A DNA stretch of 64,000 nucleotides from Flavisolibacter nicotianae. Lineage in GTDB: Bacteria > Bacteroidota > Bacteroidia > Chitinophagales > Chitinophagaceae. The notes beneath the pieces are model-generated. The model saw nothing but the letters and a program-made list of their open reading frames with translations. It was not told the DNA's origin and did no database searches. The translations under genes and the position numbers were made by a program. The DNA lies in assembly GCF_003628535.1 (NCBI RefSeq), contig NZ_RBCI01000017.1:1-64000 (forward strand), written 5' to 3'. The stretch's first letter is position 1; every line of letters starts with the position of its first letter. Of the stretch, positions 17,453 through 26,602 are shown piece after piece.

Positions 17453-18238
17453 ATGCTCGATCTCTCTATTATTATTGTAACCTACAATTCGGAAAAATAC
17501 ATCGGGACGTGTGTGAACTCTATCACACAAAATTTGCACGGACTTTCCTACGAGATTATTGTGGTCGATAACCTTTCGACCGATTCGACTCAGTCTATCC
17601 TGCAACAAAAACAAAATGTGCGGTTGATCAGGAACGAAAAAAATTACGGGTTTGCAACTGCCAATAACAAAGGCATTGCGCTGGCACAGGGAAACTTTGT
17701 TCTGATCCTCAACCCCGATATAATCCTTACACCCGCTACCGATCTCAAAGCTATCATCGATTATTTTGAAAAAAATCCGTCAACCGGCATTGTTTCACCG
17801 CGATTGTTTTATGAAGATGGCAAAGTCCAGGAAAACGCAAGAAAATTTCCCTCCCTGCTTACGTTTTTTATCAGGGGATTCCGCCTGGAAAAATATGCGC
17901 AACGGTTTTCTTTTTACAAGAACCATAATGTCTTCAGCTATATTTCCAGTACCGTTCCTGTCGAGGTTGACTGGGTGATTGGTGCGTTTATGTTTACCCG
18001 GAAAAAGATCATCCATCAGGTCGGCATGTTTGATCAGCGTTTCTTCATGTATTACGAAGACGCCGACCTGTGCTCAAGGATAAAACGGAAAGGGTATACG
18101 ATTGTTTATGATCCCGGTATTACGGCTATCCATGCGTATTGCAGGGACAGTGCAAAACCCCTTTTTTCCCGCCTGAAAATGATTCACATGAAAAGTTTTT
18201 TCCGTTTCTTTTTAAAACGGAACCTGAATTTCTCCTGA
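17453..18238 (+). CDS. GT2-family glycosyltransferase (rhamnosyltransferase-like)
   Basis: A 261-residue GT2 protein with LSIIIVTYNSEKYIGTCVNS (4-23), IIVVDNLSTDST (35-46), the NYGFATANNKGI stretch (64-75) and LNPDI (86-90). NYGFA...N with NPD is the pattern of WbbL/RfbF-like rhamnosyltransferases, so rhamnose or a related deoxysugar is a reasonable guess. It lies two bases after the GT4 gene and is the last gene before a 384-base gap, so it probably ends the first transcription unit. Confidence 0.9.
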   Translation: MLDLSIIIVTYNSEKYIGTCVNSITQNLHGLSYEIIVVDNLSTDSTQSILQQKQNVRLIRNEKNYGFATANNKGIALAQGNFVLILNPDIILTPATDLKAIIDYFEKNPSTGIVSPRLFYEDGKVQENARKFPSLLTFFIRGFRLEKYAQRFSFYKNHNVFSYISSTVPVEVDWVIGAFMFTRKKIIHQVGMFDQRFFMYYEDADLCSRIKRKGYTIVYDPGITAIHAYCRDSAKPLFSRLKMIHMKSFFRFFLKRNLNFS

Positions 18239-18622
18239 TTCCCTTTCTCCAATACCGCCATTTACGGCAAATTATTCAAATTCTACCTACCGGCATCGGA
18301 ACGAAAGCAAGGCCTATTTACAAATTAAAATAAAATATTATTTTTGACTCCGGGCTGTTTACAAAAGCAGAGAAATGACTCCAATCGTTAGCACATTGTA
18401 ATGCGGGCTTCACCGTTAGCGAGCCGGGCGAAAAAAGATTGGTGTTTGTTGTTTGTAAATGCCCAAATTAACGTATGTTTGAGTCCCAAACTAACTGCAT
18501 TTCAAGGATTTCAAAGAGGTCTGTGTCGGGTATTTCAGTGATTTGATTGTCCTCTTATTTTCTAATGAATTTGATTGGCTTGCAGTTGGAGCTGCCGCAA
18601 AACCTACTGAAAACACCGAGCC
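18239..18622. other. Spacer with promoter before the WcaJ-type gene
   Basis: No coding frame is evident in these 384 bases. The sequence becomes AT-rich after 18310 and carries a near-ideal Bacteroidota promoter at 18452-18481, leaving a leader of about 135 bases before the next ATG. I see no terminator with a T-run for the preceding gene. Confidence 0.6.
18452..18481 (+). promoter_or_regulatory. Bacteroidota-type promoter (TTTG-N18-TATGTTTG)
   Basis: TTTG at 18452-18455 and TATGTTTG at 18474-18481 match both consensus elements of the Bacteroidota housekeeping sigma factor exactly (TTTG and TAnnTTTG), separated by 18 bases. A start site near 18487-18490 would give a leader of about 135 bases for the initiating glycosyltransferase gene. 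This would let WcaJ-Wzi expression be set apart from the upstream genes. Confidence 0.65.
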
Positions 18623-20026
18623 ATGCTTAGAGAATCTGTGATACTGGTGCGTGCCAAAATGATTATGGACCTTGCTCTCCTGAATGCAATCATTATTGGT
18701 GTACAAAGCCATTTTAATTTACCGGATACTGTCAATGCTTTTTCGCCATTTCTGCTGGTGTTGCTGACCAGTACATTGGCCTGGCTTTTTTGTGCCAGGG
18801 CTTTTGGTTTGTACGGCGATCTGCGTTTCCGACAGTTTTCCATCGAGTGGGTCATGTTCCTGAAAGCCTTTGGCTTATATGTTCTTGTCACCTCCTTTAT
18901 TGCCTTCCAGGTATTTGCCAGTTACCCGTATGGCAAGCACCAGTTTTTATTACAGGCTGCGCTCGGTTTTTTTCTTCTACCAGCACAAAAAGTTCTCATC
19001 CGCGTACTTTTCAAGCGTCTCTGGAATAGCAACAATATGTTGCGGAAAGTCCTGATCGTCGGGGCCGGTAAAACGGGTCTTGAATTTTACGACAATTATG
19101 TTCGCGACCATCAATACGGCTATCAACTAACAGGCTTTGTCGATGATGAGTCAAAGGCATTCTTAAACGGGCACTATCTCGGTAAAACAGCCGATATCAA
19201 CAGGGTGATTGAACAACATGAACTGGATGATATCGTTGTAACACTACCCATTACGCAGGAAACAAAGATTAAACGGATTGTCGCCATTGCCGAACGCGAA
19301 GGCAAACGGGTACGCCTGATCCACAATTACGAAACATTTGGTAACGAGCGGATGCATGTCGACCGTATGGGTTCGTTGTCGATGGTAACGCTTCGGTCGC
19401 TTCCACTCGATTCGATTGACCTCCGTATTTACAAGCGCACCTTCGATATTTTCTTTTCCTTTTTTTTCCTGGTTTTCGTAGCCAGTTGGTTATTTCCCAT
19501 CCTTGCCCTTATCATCAAGTGTACCTCGCGGGGACCGGTGTTTTTTAAACAGGAACGCTGGGGCCTGAACAACAAAAGCATTGTTTGCCTGAAATTCAGG
19601 ACCATGATGGCGGCGAGCCAGGACGTAGACGCGGAGGGCCGGTACCAGCAAGCCAGGAAAAATGATCCACGCCTTACTCCGATCGGCAGTTTCCTGCGTA
19701 AGACAAGTTTGGATGAATTGCCTCAATTCATCAATGTTCTTTTGGGTTCTATGTCCGTCATTGGTCCCCGTCCGCACCCGGTTCCGTTGAACATTGAGTC
19801 GAAAGACTGTGTGGAAAAATACATGATGCGGCACTGGGTAAAACCAGGGATCTCCGGCTTGGCTCAGGTGAACGGCTACCGTGGAGAAACAAAGGCGAAC
19901 GGTTCGATGCGGAAACGGATTCAGTACGATCTCTGGTATATCGAAAACTGGACCTTTTGGCTGGATCTGCAGATCATTTTGCAAACCGTGGTCAATGCCG
20001 TAAAGGGTGAAAAAAATGCCTACTAA
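18623..20026 (+). CDS. Undecaprenyl-phosphate sugar phosphotransferase (WcaJ/EpsZ type)
   Basis: Initiates repeat-unit synthesis by moving a sugar-1-phosphate, probably glucose-1-P, onto undecaprenyl phosphate at the inner membrane. The 467-residue protein has four N-terminal membrane segments (about 10-115) and a nucleotide-binding-like middle domain starting VLIVGAGKTGLEF (about 142-155). A fifth hydrophobic segment (about 275-300) precedes the C-terminal transferase domain, with GPVFFKQERWGLNN, LKFRTM, TSLDELPQFINVLLGSMSVI and GPRPHPVP. This three-part layout is that of WcaJ-type enzymes. It is the only initiating transferase in the window. Confidence 0.93.
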   Translation: MLRESVILVRAKMIMDLALLNAIIIGVQSHFNLPDTVNAFSPFLLVLLTSTLAWLFCARAFGLYGDLRFRQFSIEWVMFLKAFGLYVLVTSFIAFQVFASYPYGKHQFLLQAALGFFLLPAQKVLIRVLFKRLWNSNNMLRKVLIVGAGKTGLEFYDNYVRDHQYGYQLTGFVDDESKAFLNGHYLGKTADINRVIEQHELDDIVVTLPITQETKIKRIVAIAEREGKRVRLIHNYETFGNERMHVDRMGSLSMVTLRSLPLDSIDLRIYKRTFDIFFSFFFLVFVASWLFPILALIIKCTSRGPVFFKQERWGLNNKSIVCLKFRTMMAASQDVDAEGRYQQARKNDPRLTPIGSFLRKTSLDELPQFINVLLGSMSVIGPRPHPVPLNIESKDCVEKYMMRHWVKPGISGLAQVNGYRGETKANGSMRKRIQYDLWYIENWTFWLDLQIILQTVVNAVKGEKNAY

Positions 20027-20047
20027 CTATTGATGCTTAGGTCCGCC

Positions 20048-21691
20048 ATGAAAAATTGCATCGCTTTCGCTGTTCTTTTTTTTCTTCTTTGCAAGGTGGG
20101 TCGCTCGCAGGTAGTGCCTTTGGGTACGCCGTTGCTCGACGAATCCTGGCGACTAAAACAGGTCAGGGGAGAGGCCGATACCAATGTTTCTTTCACCATA
20201 CGGCCGCTATCGCTTTCGGCTTTATCCCGGCAGGCAAGCAGTACGAAACAGGATGAACTTTCCTTCACCACACCTCTTCTTAATATTTCTGGAAACAGGC
20301 AATTCCTGTTACTGCCTCTAACCGTAAAACAGCAATACAACACGCATCATCCGTTTGGAAGAAATGACGGGGCAATGATCCAGGCAAAAGGTTATCAAAG
20401 CCTGGTGTCGGCCGGTTTTTTTGCCCAAGCAGGTCATTTTAGCCTACAGGTACAACCCGAATTTGTATTTGCACAAAACAGCGCATTCCCGGGTTTCCCG
20501 GCGCAATTTTCCGATTCGCTTTGGGCCAGTTACTATTCTCTTTATTCAAACATCATTGATGCACCGGAACGGTTTGGGAGCCGGGCTTACCGGAAATTCT
20601 TTCCTGGCCAGTCGAGTCTTCGGTTTCAGTTGAAAAAGTTTTCGCTTGGCATATCCACCGAAAACCTGTGGTGGGGACCGGGAGTCAGAAATGCCCTCAT
20701 CATGAGCAACAATGCACCGGGCTTTCCGCATCTCACGTTCAATACCACGGAGCCGCTACAGTTGCCGTTCGGAACGCTCGAAGGTCAACTGGTCAGCGGT
20801 TTGCTGCAACAGTCCGGCTACTTGCTTCCGGATACAAACCGGCGGTTAAATGGCAAGCCGATTTACCAACAAAAACCTGGCGGAGACCGCTATTTGAACG
20901 GCATGGTCTTGAGCTTGCAGCCAAAGTGGACAAAAGGTTTATTTCTCGGACTTTCCCGTGTCTTTTATGTCAACAGGAGCAATATGCGCTCTTCGTTCAA
21001 CGGCTATTTGCCTGTTATCGGACAGGTTTTCAAGGGGAGCGTGGCGGATGCGGTCAACGAAGACTCGCTGGGACGAGACCAGTTGTTCAGCATCTTTTTC
21101 CGCCTGCTGCTTCCAAAAGAAAAAGCGGAGGTCTATGCAGAATTTGGCCGGAATGATCATGCCGGAAATTCAAGAGACCTGGTCATGGAGCCGGAGCATT
21201 CCAGCGCTTTTACAATTGGATTACGGAAGTTGTTTCCGACCCGCAAAAACGGCGACCTGGAGCTGACGTTTGAGCTCACCAACCTGCAATTACCAACCAC
21301 GCAACTGGTGCGAGAACAACAAAGCTGGTACACGCACAACAGGGCCCGCGACGGCTATACGCAATTGGGGCAAATCATTGGCGCGGGCATCGGGCCAGGC
21401 GGCAACAGCCAAAGCCTTGGATTGAAATGGATCAACGGCCTGCGGCAAACCGGCATTCAGTTGGAACGAGTAGTGCACAACAATGATTTTTATTACTCCG
21501 CCTTTGCTTCCACGGGTGAATACTGGCGCCACTGGGTTGATATATCCATTCAGTTGAACAAAAGCTGGCGTCAAAATCATTTCCTCTACGATGCACGGCT
21601 GGCATGGGTCAATTCAATTAATTACCAATGGGAACGCGATAACGATGGGAAAAATATCCATGCTGCGCTCTCTGTTTCTTACGTCTTTTAA
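20048..21691 (+). CDS. Capsule assembly Wzi-like outer-membrane protein
   Basis: Probably an outer-membrane beta-barrel that helps attach or organise the exported polysaccharide at the cell surface. Starting at the ATG at 20048 gives a clean signal peptide (MKNCIAFAVLFFLLCKVGRS, cut before Q). Starts at 20030/20033 would add six or five residues. The roughly 547-residue protein ends in a phenylalanine-terminated strand (LSVSYVF), typical for outer-membrane barrels. It carries the Wzi-type segments FFAQAGHFSLQVQPEF, ENLWWGPGVRNALIMSN and PGFPH. It begins 21 bases after the WcaJ-type gene and is the last gene of the locus, convergent with nifJ. Confidence 0.85.
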   Translation: MKNCIAFAVLFFLLCKVGRSQVVPLGTPLLDESWRLKQVRGEADTNVSFTIRPLSLSALSRQASSTKQDELSFTTPLLNISGNRQFLLLPLTVKQQYNTHHPFGRNDGAMIQAKGYQSLVSAGFFAQAGHFSLQVQPEFVFAQNSAFPGFPAQFSDSLWASYYSLYSNIIDAPERFGSRAYRKFFPGQSSLRFQLKKFSLGISTENLWWGPGVRNALIMSNNAPGFPHLTFNTTEPLQLPFGTLEGQLVSGLLQQSGYLLPDTNRRLNGKPIYQQKPGGDRYLNGMVLSLQPKWTKGLFLGLSRVFYVNRSNMRSSFNGYLPVIGQVFKGSVADAVNEDSLGRDQLFSIFFRLLLPKEKAEVYAEFGRNDHAGNSRDLVMEPEHSSAFTIGLRKLFPTRKNGDLELTFELTNLQLPTTQLVREQQSWYTHNRARDGYTQLGQIIGAGIGPGGNSQSLGLKWINGLRQTGIQLERVVHNNDFYYSAFASTGEYWRHWVDISIQLNKSWRQNHFLYDARLAWVNSINYQWERDNDGKNIHAALSVSYVF

Positions 21692-21996
21692 GAAATCCCG
21701 CTCTCTCCTTCGTCTGAATTCGATAGGATATTACCGACATCGATAAAGCAGGCGGTCGTCCTCCTTTGCAATGAATTGTTGAACAATCCACCTGGATTTC
21801 ATTCAGGCTTACCAGCATTTCGAAAATACACTTCCGCTTTTTCCCAACTTTTACATCACTGTTTTTCGTAGTGAAAAATTTACCATTCCACAGCTAATCT
21901 CAACCTTCAAATTCCCCAACAAAAAAAGTGGATTGATCCACCGGACCAATCCACGCACTCCTTTTTTCGGACAAGCCGAAAACAATCATCACCTTT
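21692..21996. other. Convergent intergenic region wzi-like / nifJ
   Basis: This 305-base region between converging genes has no plausible gene. Its right third holds a strong bidirectional terminator (21921-21966). The rest is AT-rich without repeats I can recognise. Confidence 0.6.
21921..21966 (-). terminator. Bidirectional terminator between nifJ and the Wzi-like gene
   Basis: GTGGATTG (21928-21935) pairs exactly with CAATCCAC (21947-21954) around an 11-base loop. On the minus strand the stem is followed at once by seven T residues, an excellent intrinsic terminator for nifJ, 43 bases past its stop. On the plus strand a six-T run follows after a short gap, so it may also stop transcripts from the polysaccharide locus. 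Confidence 0.85.
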
Positions 21997-24900
21997 TTAT
22001 AGTTCCTTCAATACCTGTAGTTTTTCCCACCGGTTTTTGACGATGTCGTTTGCTTTTTCCAAAAATTCAACTCCTTTTTCCGGGAAATTATTCCTGATCG
22101 TCGCAAAGCGGTTTTCGTGATAAAGGAACTCTTCCAGCGCTACAGCCGGCGTTTTGCTGTCGATGGAAAAACGTTGTCCTTTGTCCTTGAGCGGGTTGAA
22201 GCGAAACAGCGGCCAGTAACCCGAATTCACGGCCCGGTTCTGTTGCTCGATGCCATGACACATATCGTAGCCGTGCGAGATGCAATGGCTGTACGCGATG
22301 ATGATGGAGGGGCCAGGATAAGCTTCTGCCTCAAGAATTGTTTTCAGGGCATGCACGTCGTTGGCTCCCATCGCGATCTGCGCCACATAAGCTGTTCCAT
22401 GTGCGATGGCCTGCAGGGCCAGGTCTTTTTTGCCGGTTGTTTTTCCCTTGATGGAAAACTTTGCGCTGGCACCGATCGGTGTTGACTTTGACTTTTGGCC
22501 GCCAGTGTTGGAGTACACTTCGGTGTCCAGCACCAGGATGTTGATGTTCTCGCCGGTTGACAGCACATGGTCCAAACCGCTGAAGCCAATGTCATAGGCC
22601 CAGCCATCACCGCCCACAATCCACATGGATTTTTTCTGCAGGGCATCGGCAATAGTCAGAAGGGTCATCGCTTCCGGTACATCCAAAAGGCGCAGCCGCT
22701 TTTTCAGTTCGTTCACCTGCTGCCGTTGCCGGATCACATCCGATTCGGCCGTTTCTTCATTTGCCAGGATCTCGTCGGCCAGTTCTTCGCCAATTCGTGC
22801 TTTCAATTCAGTCAGCAGCTTTCTTGCATACTCTCGCTTCTGGTCGTTGGCCAGTTTGATGCCCAGTCCGAATTCAGCATTGTCTTCAAACAGGGAGTTG
22901 GCCCATGCCGGTCCGCAGCCTTCGCTGTTGTGAGTCCAGGGTGTGGTGGGCAGGTTGCCGCCAAAGATGGAAGAACAACCCGTGGCGTTGGCCACTAGCA
23001 TTCGGTCGCCAAAGAGTTGCGTGAGCAGTTTCAGGTACGGCGTTTCGCCACAGCCGCTGCAGGCGCCGGAGAACTCGAAGAGCGGCTCCAGGAACTGTGA
23101 GCCTTTCACGGTGTTACGGTTTACTCTTGTGCGGTCGATATCGGGGAGGGAAAGAAAGAAATCCCAGTTTTGCCTTTCTGTCTCCTTTAATGGCATGGCA
23201 TCATGCATATTGATGGCCTTGTGACCCGGCTCCGTTTTGCTTTCGATCGGGCATACTTCGTAACAAAGGTTACAGCCGGTGCAGTCTTCCGTGGAAACCT
23301 GCAACGTATAGGATTCGGTGTCTTTGAAAAATTCCTTGCCGATTGGCGTCGTGTGCTTGAAATAGGCCGGTGCGTTTTCCAACTGCACGTTGCTGTACAC
23401 TTTTGGCCGAATGGCGGCATGCGGACATACAAAAAAGCACTTGCCGCACTGTGAGCACAACGTCGGATCCCAAACGGGCACCTGTTCAGCAATGTTGCGT
23501 TTTTCGTACCTGGTTGTGCCGGATGGATAAGTGCCGTCGGCGGGGAAGGCGCTAACCGGAAGTTCATCGCCTTCTCCGGCAATGATCCGTGTGAGCACAT
23601 TCTGTACAAAGGCCGGTGCGTCGTTGGCGCTGATGGTTTCTATTTCCTTGTTGCCTACGGAGTACATGGAATAATCTACCTCGAACAGGTTGTCCAGTGT
23701 TTTATCTACCGCATCAAAGTTTTTCTGCACCACCACTTCGCCTTTGCGGCCATAGGATTTGCGAATGCCTTTTTTGATGTATTCGATGGCTTCTTCTCTT
23801 GGCATCACATTGCTGATGGCAAAAAAGCAGGTTTGCAAAATGGCGTTGATGCGTGAACCCATGCCCGTTTCCCTGGCTACCCGCGAGGCGTTGATCACAA
23901 ATAGCCGCAGTTCTTTTTCCCTGATCTCTTCCTGGATCTTTTTGGGCAGCTGCTCCCACACTTTGTCATTTTCAAAAGGTGAATTCAGCAGAAATGTTGC
24001 ACCGTGAACGGCATCTTTCAAAATGTCGTATTTCTCCAGGTAATGAAAATGGTGACAGGCAATAAAATTGGCGGAGTTAATCAGGTATGTCGACTGGATG
24101 GGTTTTTCACTGAACCGCAGGTGCGACGTCGTTAGCGAACCGGATTTTTTTGAATCATAGACAAAATAACCCTGCACATGGTTGTCCGTTACTTCACCAA
24201 TGATCTTGATGGTATTCTTGTTCGCACTCACGGTGCCGTCTGCACCAAGACCAAAGAAAAGGCCGCGGAACAGATGCTGGTCTTCCAGTGAAAATGTCTT
24301 GTCATAGGAAAGACTGGTAAAGGTTACGTCGTCTTCAATGCCAACGGTGAAGTTTCTCTTCGGCTTTTGTTTGGCAAGCTCGTCAAATACCGCTTTCACC
24401 ATGGCAGGTGTAAATTCTTTTGAAGCAAGCCCATAGCGTCCGCCGATGATCCCTGGCATTTCTTCTTCCCAACCGCTGTGCAAAGCATTCACCGCATCCA
24501 TATAAAGCGGTTCGCCAATGGCGCCGGTTTCTTTACAGCGATCCAATACGGCAATTGCTTTAACGGTTACCGGCAGCGCGGAGAGGAAATGCTTTACAGA
24601 GAATGGCCGGAAAAGATGTACGTGCAGGAAACCAACTTTTTCGCCGCGGTTGGCCAGGTAATCAACGGTTTCTTCCACTGTTCCGGCACCGGAACCCATA
24701 ATGATAATGACACGTTCTGCATCCGGATGACCATGATAGTCAAACAGCTTGTACGTGCGTCCCGTTAAGGCGGAAAATGCCTGCATGGTTTCTTCTACGA
24801 TTTCCGGTACCTGCCAGTGGAATCCATTGACCGCTTCACAGCTCTGGAAAAAGACATCAGGATTCTGTGCAGTTCCGCGGATGAACGGAGTCGATGGATT

Positions 24901-25569
24901 AAGCGAGCGGTTGCGGTGCCGTTCCACGTCTTCCATATGTATCATTTGCCGGATGATGTCATCGGGGAGCACCTCCACTTCATTTAGTTCGTGCGAGGTG
25001 CGGAATCCATCAAAAACATTCAGGAACGGTATACGGGAACGAAGTGTGGCCGCTGTGGCAATCAGGGCCATATCGTGGGCCTGTTGCGGGCTGGCACCAA
25101 ACAATTGTGCAAATCCGGTGGAGCGAACGGCCATTACGTCGCTGTGATCGCCAAAGATGGACAGGGCATGTGTAGCCAGCGCTCTTGCTGCAATGTGAAA
25201 CACGGTTGGTGTCAGTTCTCCGGCGATCTTGTACATATTAGGGATCATCAACAGCAATCCCTGCGAACAGGTAAAGGTTGATGCGAGGGCGCCGCCCTGC
25301 AAGGCACCGTGAATGGCGCCGGCAGCACCGGCTTCGCTTTGCATCTCTATGATTTTTGGCACCTGGCCAAAGATGTTGGTGCGGTTGTCGCTGCTCCATT
25401 CGTCGCTCCATTCACCCATCGGCGATGAAGGCGTGATAGGATAAATGGCACAGACCTCGCTTGTCTTGTACGCAATGTAGGCTGCGGCTTCGTTACCATC
25501 CATCACAGACAGGATTGCTTTTTTTGCCGGGCTAACGGTAACGGGCATGGGGGCTGTAAGCGTTTGCAT
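21997..25569 (-). CDS. nifJ: Pyruvate:ferredoxin (flavodoxin) oxidoreductase
   Basis: Oxidatively decarboxylates pyruvate to acetyl-CoA and CO2 while reducing ferredoxin, using thiamine diphosphate and three [4Fe-4S] clusters. The 1190-residue single-chain enzyme has the usual length and order. An alpha-type N-domain holds YPITPSSPMGEWSDEW near residue 40. A gamma-type domain follows (FFGLGADGTVSANKNTIKII, about 430). Two cluster motifs lie near 700 (CSQCGKCFFVCP) and 760 (CTGCNLCYEVCP). The TPP domain has CSGCGETPYLKLL and GGDGWAYDIGFSGLDHVL (about 985). It is 12 bases downstream of a small flavin-type protein gene and ends at a strong terminator. It is divergent from the ferredoxin-korAB-nuo block, to which it is functionally related through ferredoxin. 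Confidence 0.96.
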   Translation of the reverse strand: MQTLTAPMPVTVSPAKKAILSVMDGNEAAAYIAYKTSEVCAIYPITPSSPMGEWSDEWSSDNRTNIFGQVPKIIEMQSEAGAAGAIHGALQGGALASTFTCSQGLLLMIPNMYKIAGELTPTVFHIAARALATHALSIFGDHSDVMAVRSTGFAQLFGASPQQAHDMALIATAATLRSRIPFLNVFDGFRTSHELNEVEVLPDDIIRQMIHMEDVERHRNRSLNPSTPFIRGTAQNPDVFFQSCEAVNGFHWQVPEIVEETMQAFSALTGRTYKLFDYHGHPDAERVIIIMGSGAGTVEETVDYLANRGEKVGFLHVHLFRPFSVKHFLSALPVTVKAIAVLDRCKETGAIGEPLYMDAVNALHSGWEEEMPGIIGGRYGLASKEFTPAMVKAVFDELAKQKPKRNFTVGIEDDVTFTSLSYDKTFSLEDQHLFRGLFFGLGADGTVSANKNTIKIIGEVTDNHVQGYFVYDSKKSGSLTTSHLRFSEKPIQSTYLINSANFIACHHFHYLEKYDILKDAVHGATFLLNSPFENDKVWEQLPKKIQEEIREKELRLFVINASRVARETGMGSRINAILQTCFFAISNVMPREEAIEYIKKGIRKSYGRKGEVVVQKNFDAVDKTLDNLFEVDYSMYSVGNKEIETISANDAPAFVQNVLTRIIAGEGDELPVSAFPADGTYPSGTTRYEKRNIAEQVPVWDPTLCSQCGKCFFVCPHAAIRPKVYSNVQLENAPAYFKHTTPIGKEFFKDTESYTLQVSTEDCTGCNLCYEVCPIESKTEPGHKAINMHDAMPLKETERQNWDFFLSLPDIDRTRVNRNTVKGSQFLEPLFEFSGACSGCGETPYLKLLTQLFGDRMLVANATGCSSIFGGNLPTTPWTHNSEGCGPAWANSLFEDNAEFGLGIKLANDQKREYARKLLTELKARIGEELADEILANEETAESDVIRQRQQVNELKKRLRLLDVPEAMTLLTIADALQKKSMWIVGGDGWAYDIGFSGLDHVLSTGENINILVLDTEVYSNTGGQKSKSTPIGASAKFSIKGKTTGKKDLALQAIAHGTAYVAQIAMGANDVHALKTILEAEAYPGPSIIIAYSHCISHGYDMCHGIEQQNRAVNSGYWPLFRFNPLKDKGQRFSIDSKTPAVALEEFLYHENRFATIRNNFPEKGVEFLEKANDIVKNRWEKLQVLKEL

Positions 25570-25581
25570 GTTGCTAATTTT

Positions 25582-26046
25582 TTAATTGCTGACAATATTG
25601 TTGGGCACGAGGGTGGGATGTGCCGGTTCCAGTTCCCACAGGAGTTTTTTTCCAAAGCTCAGGGTGTTGTCGGTCATTTTTATGGCAGTGAGTTTTATGG
25701 TCAGCACATCACCGTTCATGGCTACGGCAAACGGGAAGCGTTTGTGATAGCTTGCAGAAGCGTCGATAGCGATCGGTTTGTCAGGGTCCATCACCTGCCC
25801 GGTAAACTGTATTCCCCGAACCGCCAGCGTGTTGAGTTTGTCTGGCTGAACCGTACCGGCAACAGTTGGATTGCTGGCGAGTAAATGGGCGTGCCGTGTT
25901 GCTGCAGATGTTTTAAAATAAAGAAGTAGGCGGGTTTCATCAAAGGCATAAAAACAGTTGAAGCAGTAGGGATTGTTTTCTTCATCCACACAACAAACGG
26001 TTGCTACTTTTTGTGCTTGCAGAAATTGCGTGATTCGTTCATTCAT
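25582..26046 (-). CDS. Pyridoxamine-5'-phosphate-oxidase-like (split-barrel, flavin-binding type) protein
   Basis: With the ATG at 26046 the product is 154 residues (MNERITQFLQAQKVATVCCV...), matching the start of small split-barrel proteins that bind FMN or related cofactors. Recognisable parts are the first strand pair VATVCCVDEENNPYCFNCFY and the FKTSAATRHAHLLASNPTVAG motif region (about 44-64). A longer frame starting at 26145 adds an unlikely hydrophobic leader. It precedes nifJ by 12 bases, so the two are probably co-transcribed. A role in handling flavin or protecting the oxygen-sensitive enzyme is speculation; the family also includes unrelated reductases. Confidence 0.7.
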   Translation of the reverse strand: MNERITQFLQAQKVATVCCVDEENNPYCFNCFYAFDETRLLLYFKTSAATRHAHLLASNPTVAGTVQPDKLNTLAVRGIQFTGQVMDPDKPIAIDASASYHKRFPFAVAMNGDVLTIKLTAIKMTDNTLSFGKKLLWELEPAHPTLVPNNIVSN

Positions 26047-26245
26047 GTTGATCGTATTTCGGTAAACGGAGAGGGGCTGTCGCAAAAAGGGCAGCCGTTT
26101 TGACCAGACCAAGGTTGAAAAACAAATGGAAATTATGGTGAGCATAAATCAGTTTTTTGACTGACTTTTCTCATGCCGTTTGAACCGGATTGGGACTTCC
26201 TTTAGTGCACAGAAATATTTTTCGAACTGCTTAAACCCAAAACGT

Positions 26246-26593
26246 ATGGCTCTCAAAATTACCGACGAATGCATCAACTGCGGCGCTTGCGAACCCGAAT
26301 GTCCCAATCATGCTATTTATGAATCCGGCGTAGCGTGGACCATTGCCGATGGGACCAATGTTACGCAATCTTATGTACTGAAAGACGGCACCGTTGTCAC
26401 TGCACAACAACGCCTGGCACCACTGTCAGCCGACCATTATTATATCGTGCCCAACAAGTGCACCGAATGCCAGGGCTTTCACGAAGAGCCGCAGTGCGCT
26501 TCCGTTTGTCCGGTTGATTGCTGTGTGCCCGATGAAGATTTTGCCGAAACAAAAGAAGAGTTGCTGGCAAAAAAAGAATCCTTACACGCTTAA
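26246..26593 (+). CDS. 2[4Fe-4S] ferredoxin (Alvin/YfhL type)
   Basis: A small cytoplasmic low-potential electron carrier. Starting at ATG 26246 gives 115 residues with C9, C12, C15 and C19-P for the first cluster (CINCGACEPECP). A second motif has C72, C75, C84 and C88, where the eight-residue insertion between the second and third cysteines is typical of Allochromatium-type ferredoxins. An extra C92-C93 pair follows. The gene lies nine bases before korA, so it is very likely the acceptor of KorAB. Its next neighbours downstream encode complex I, suggesting it also carries the electrons onward. An upstream in-frame start (26180) would add 22 residues without homology. Confidence 0.93.
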   Translation: MALKITDECINCGACEPECPNHAIYESGVAWTIADGTNVTQSYVLKDGTVVTAQQRLAPLSADHYYIVPNKCTECQGFHEEPQCASVCPVDCCVPDEDFAETKEELLAKKESLHA

Positions 26594-26602
26594 TTTTTGT
26601 AT

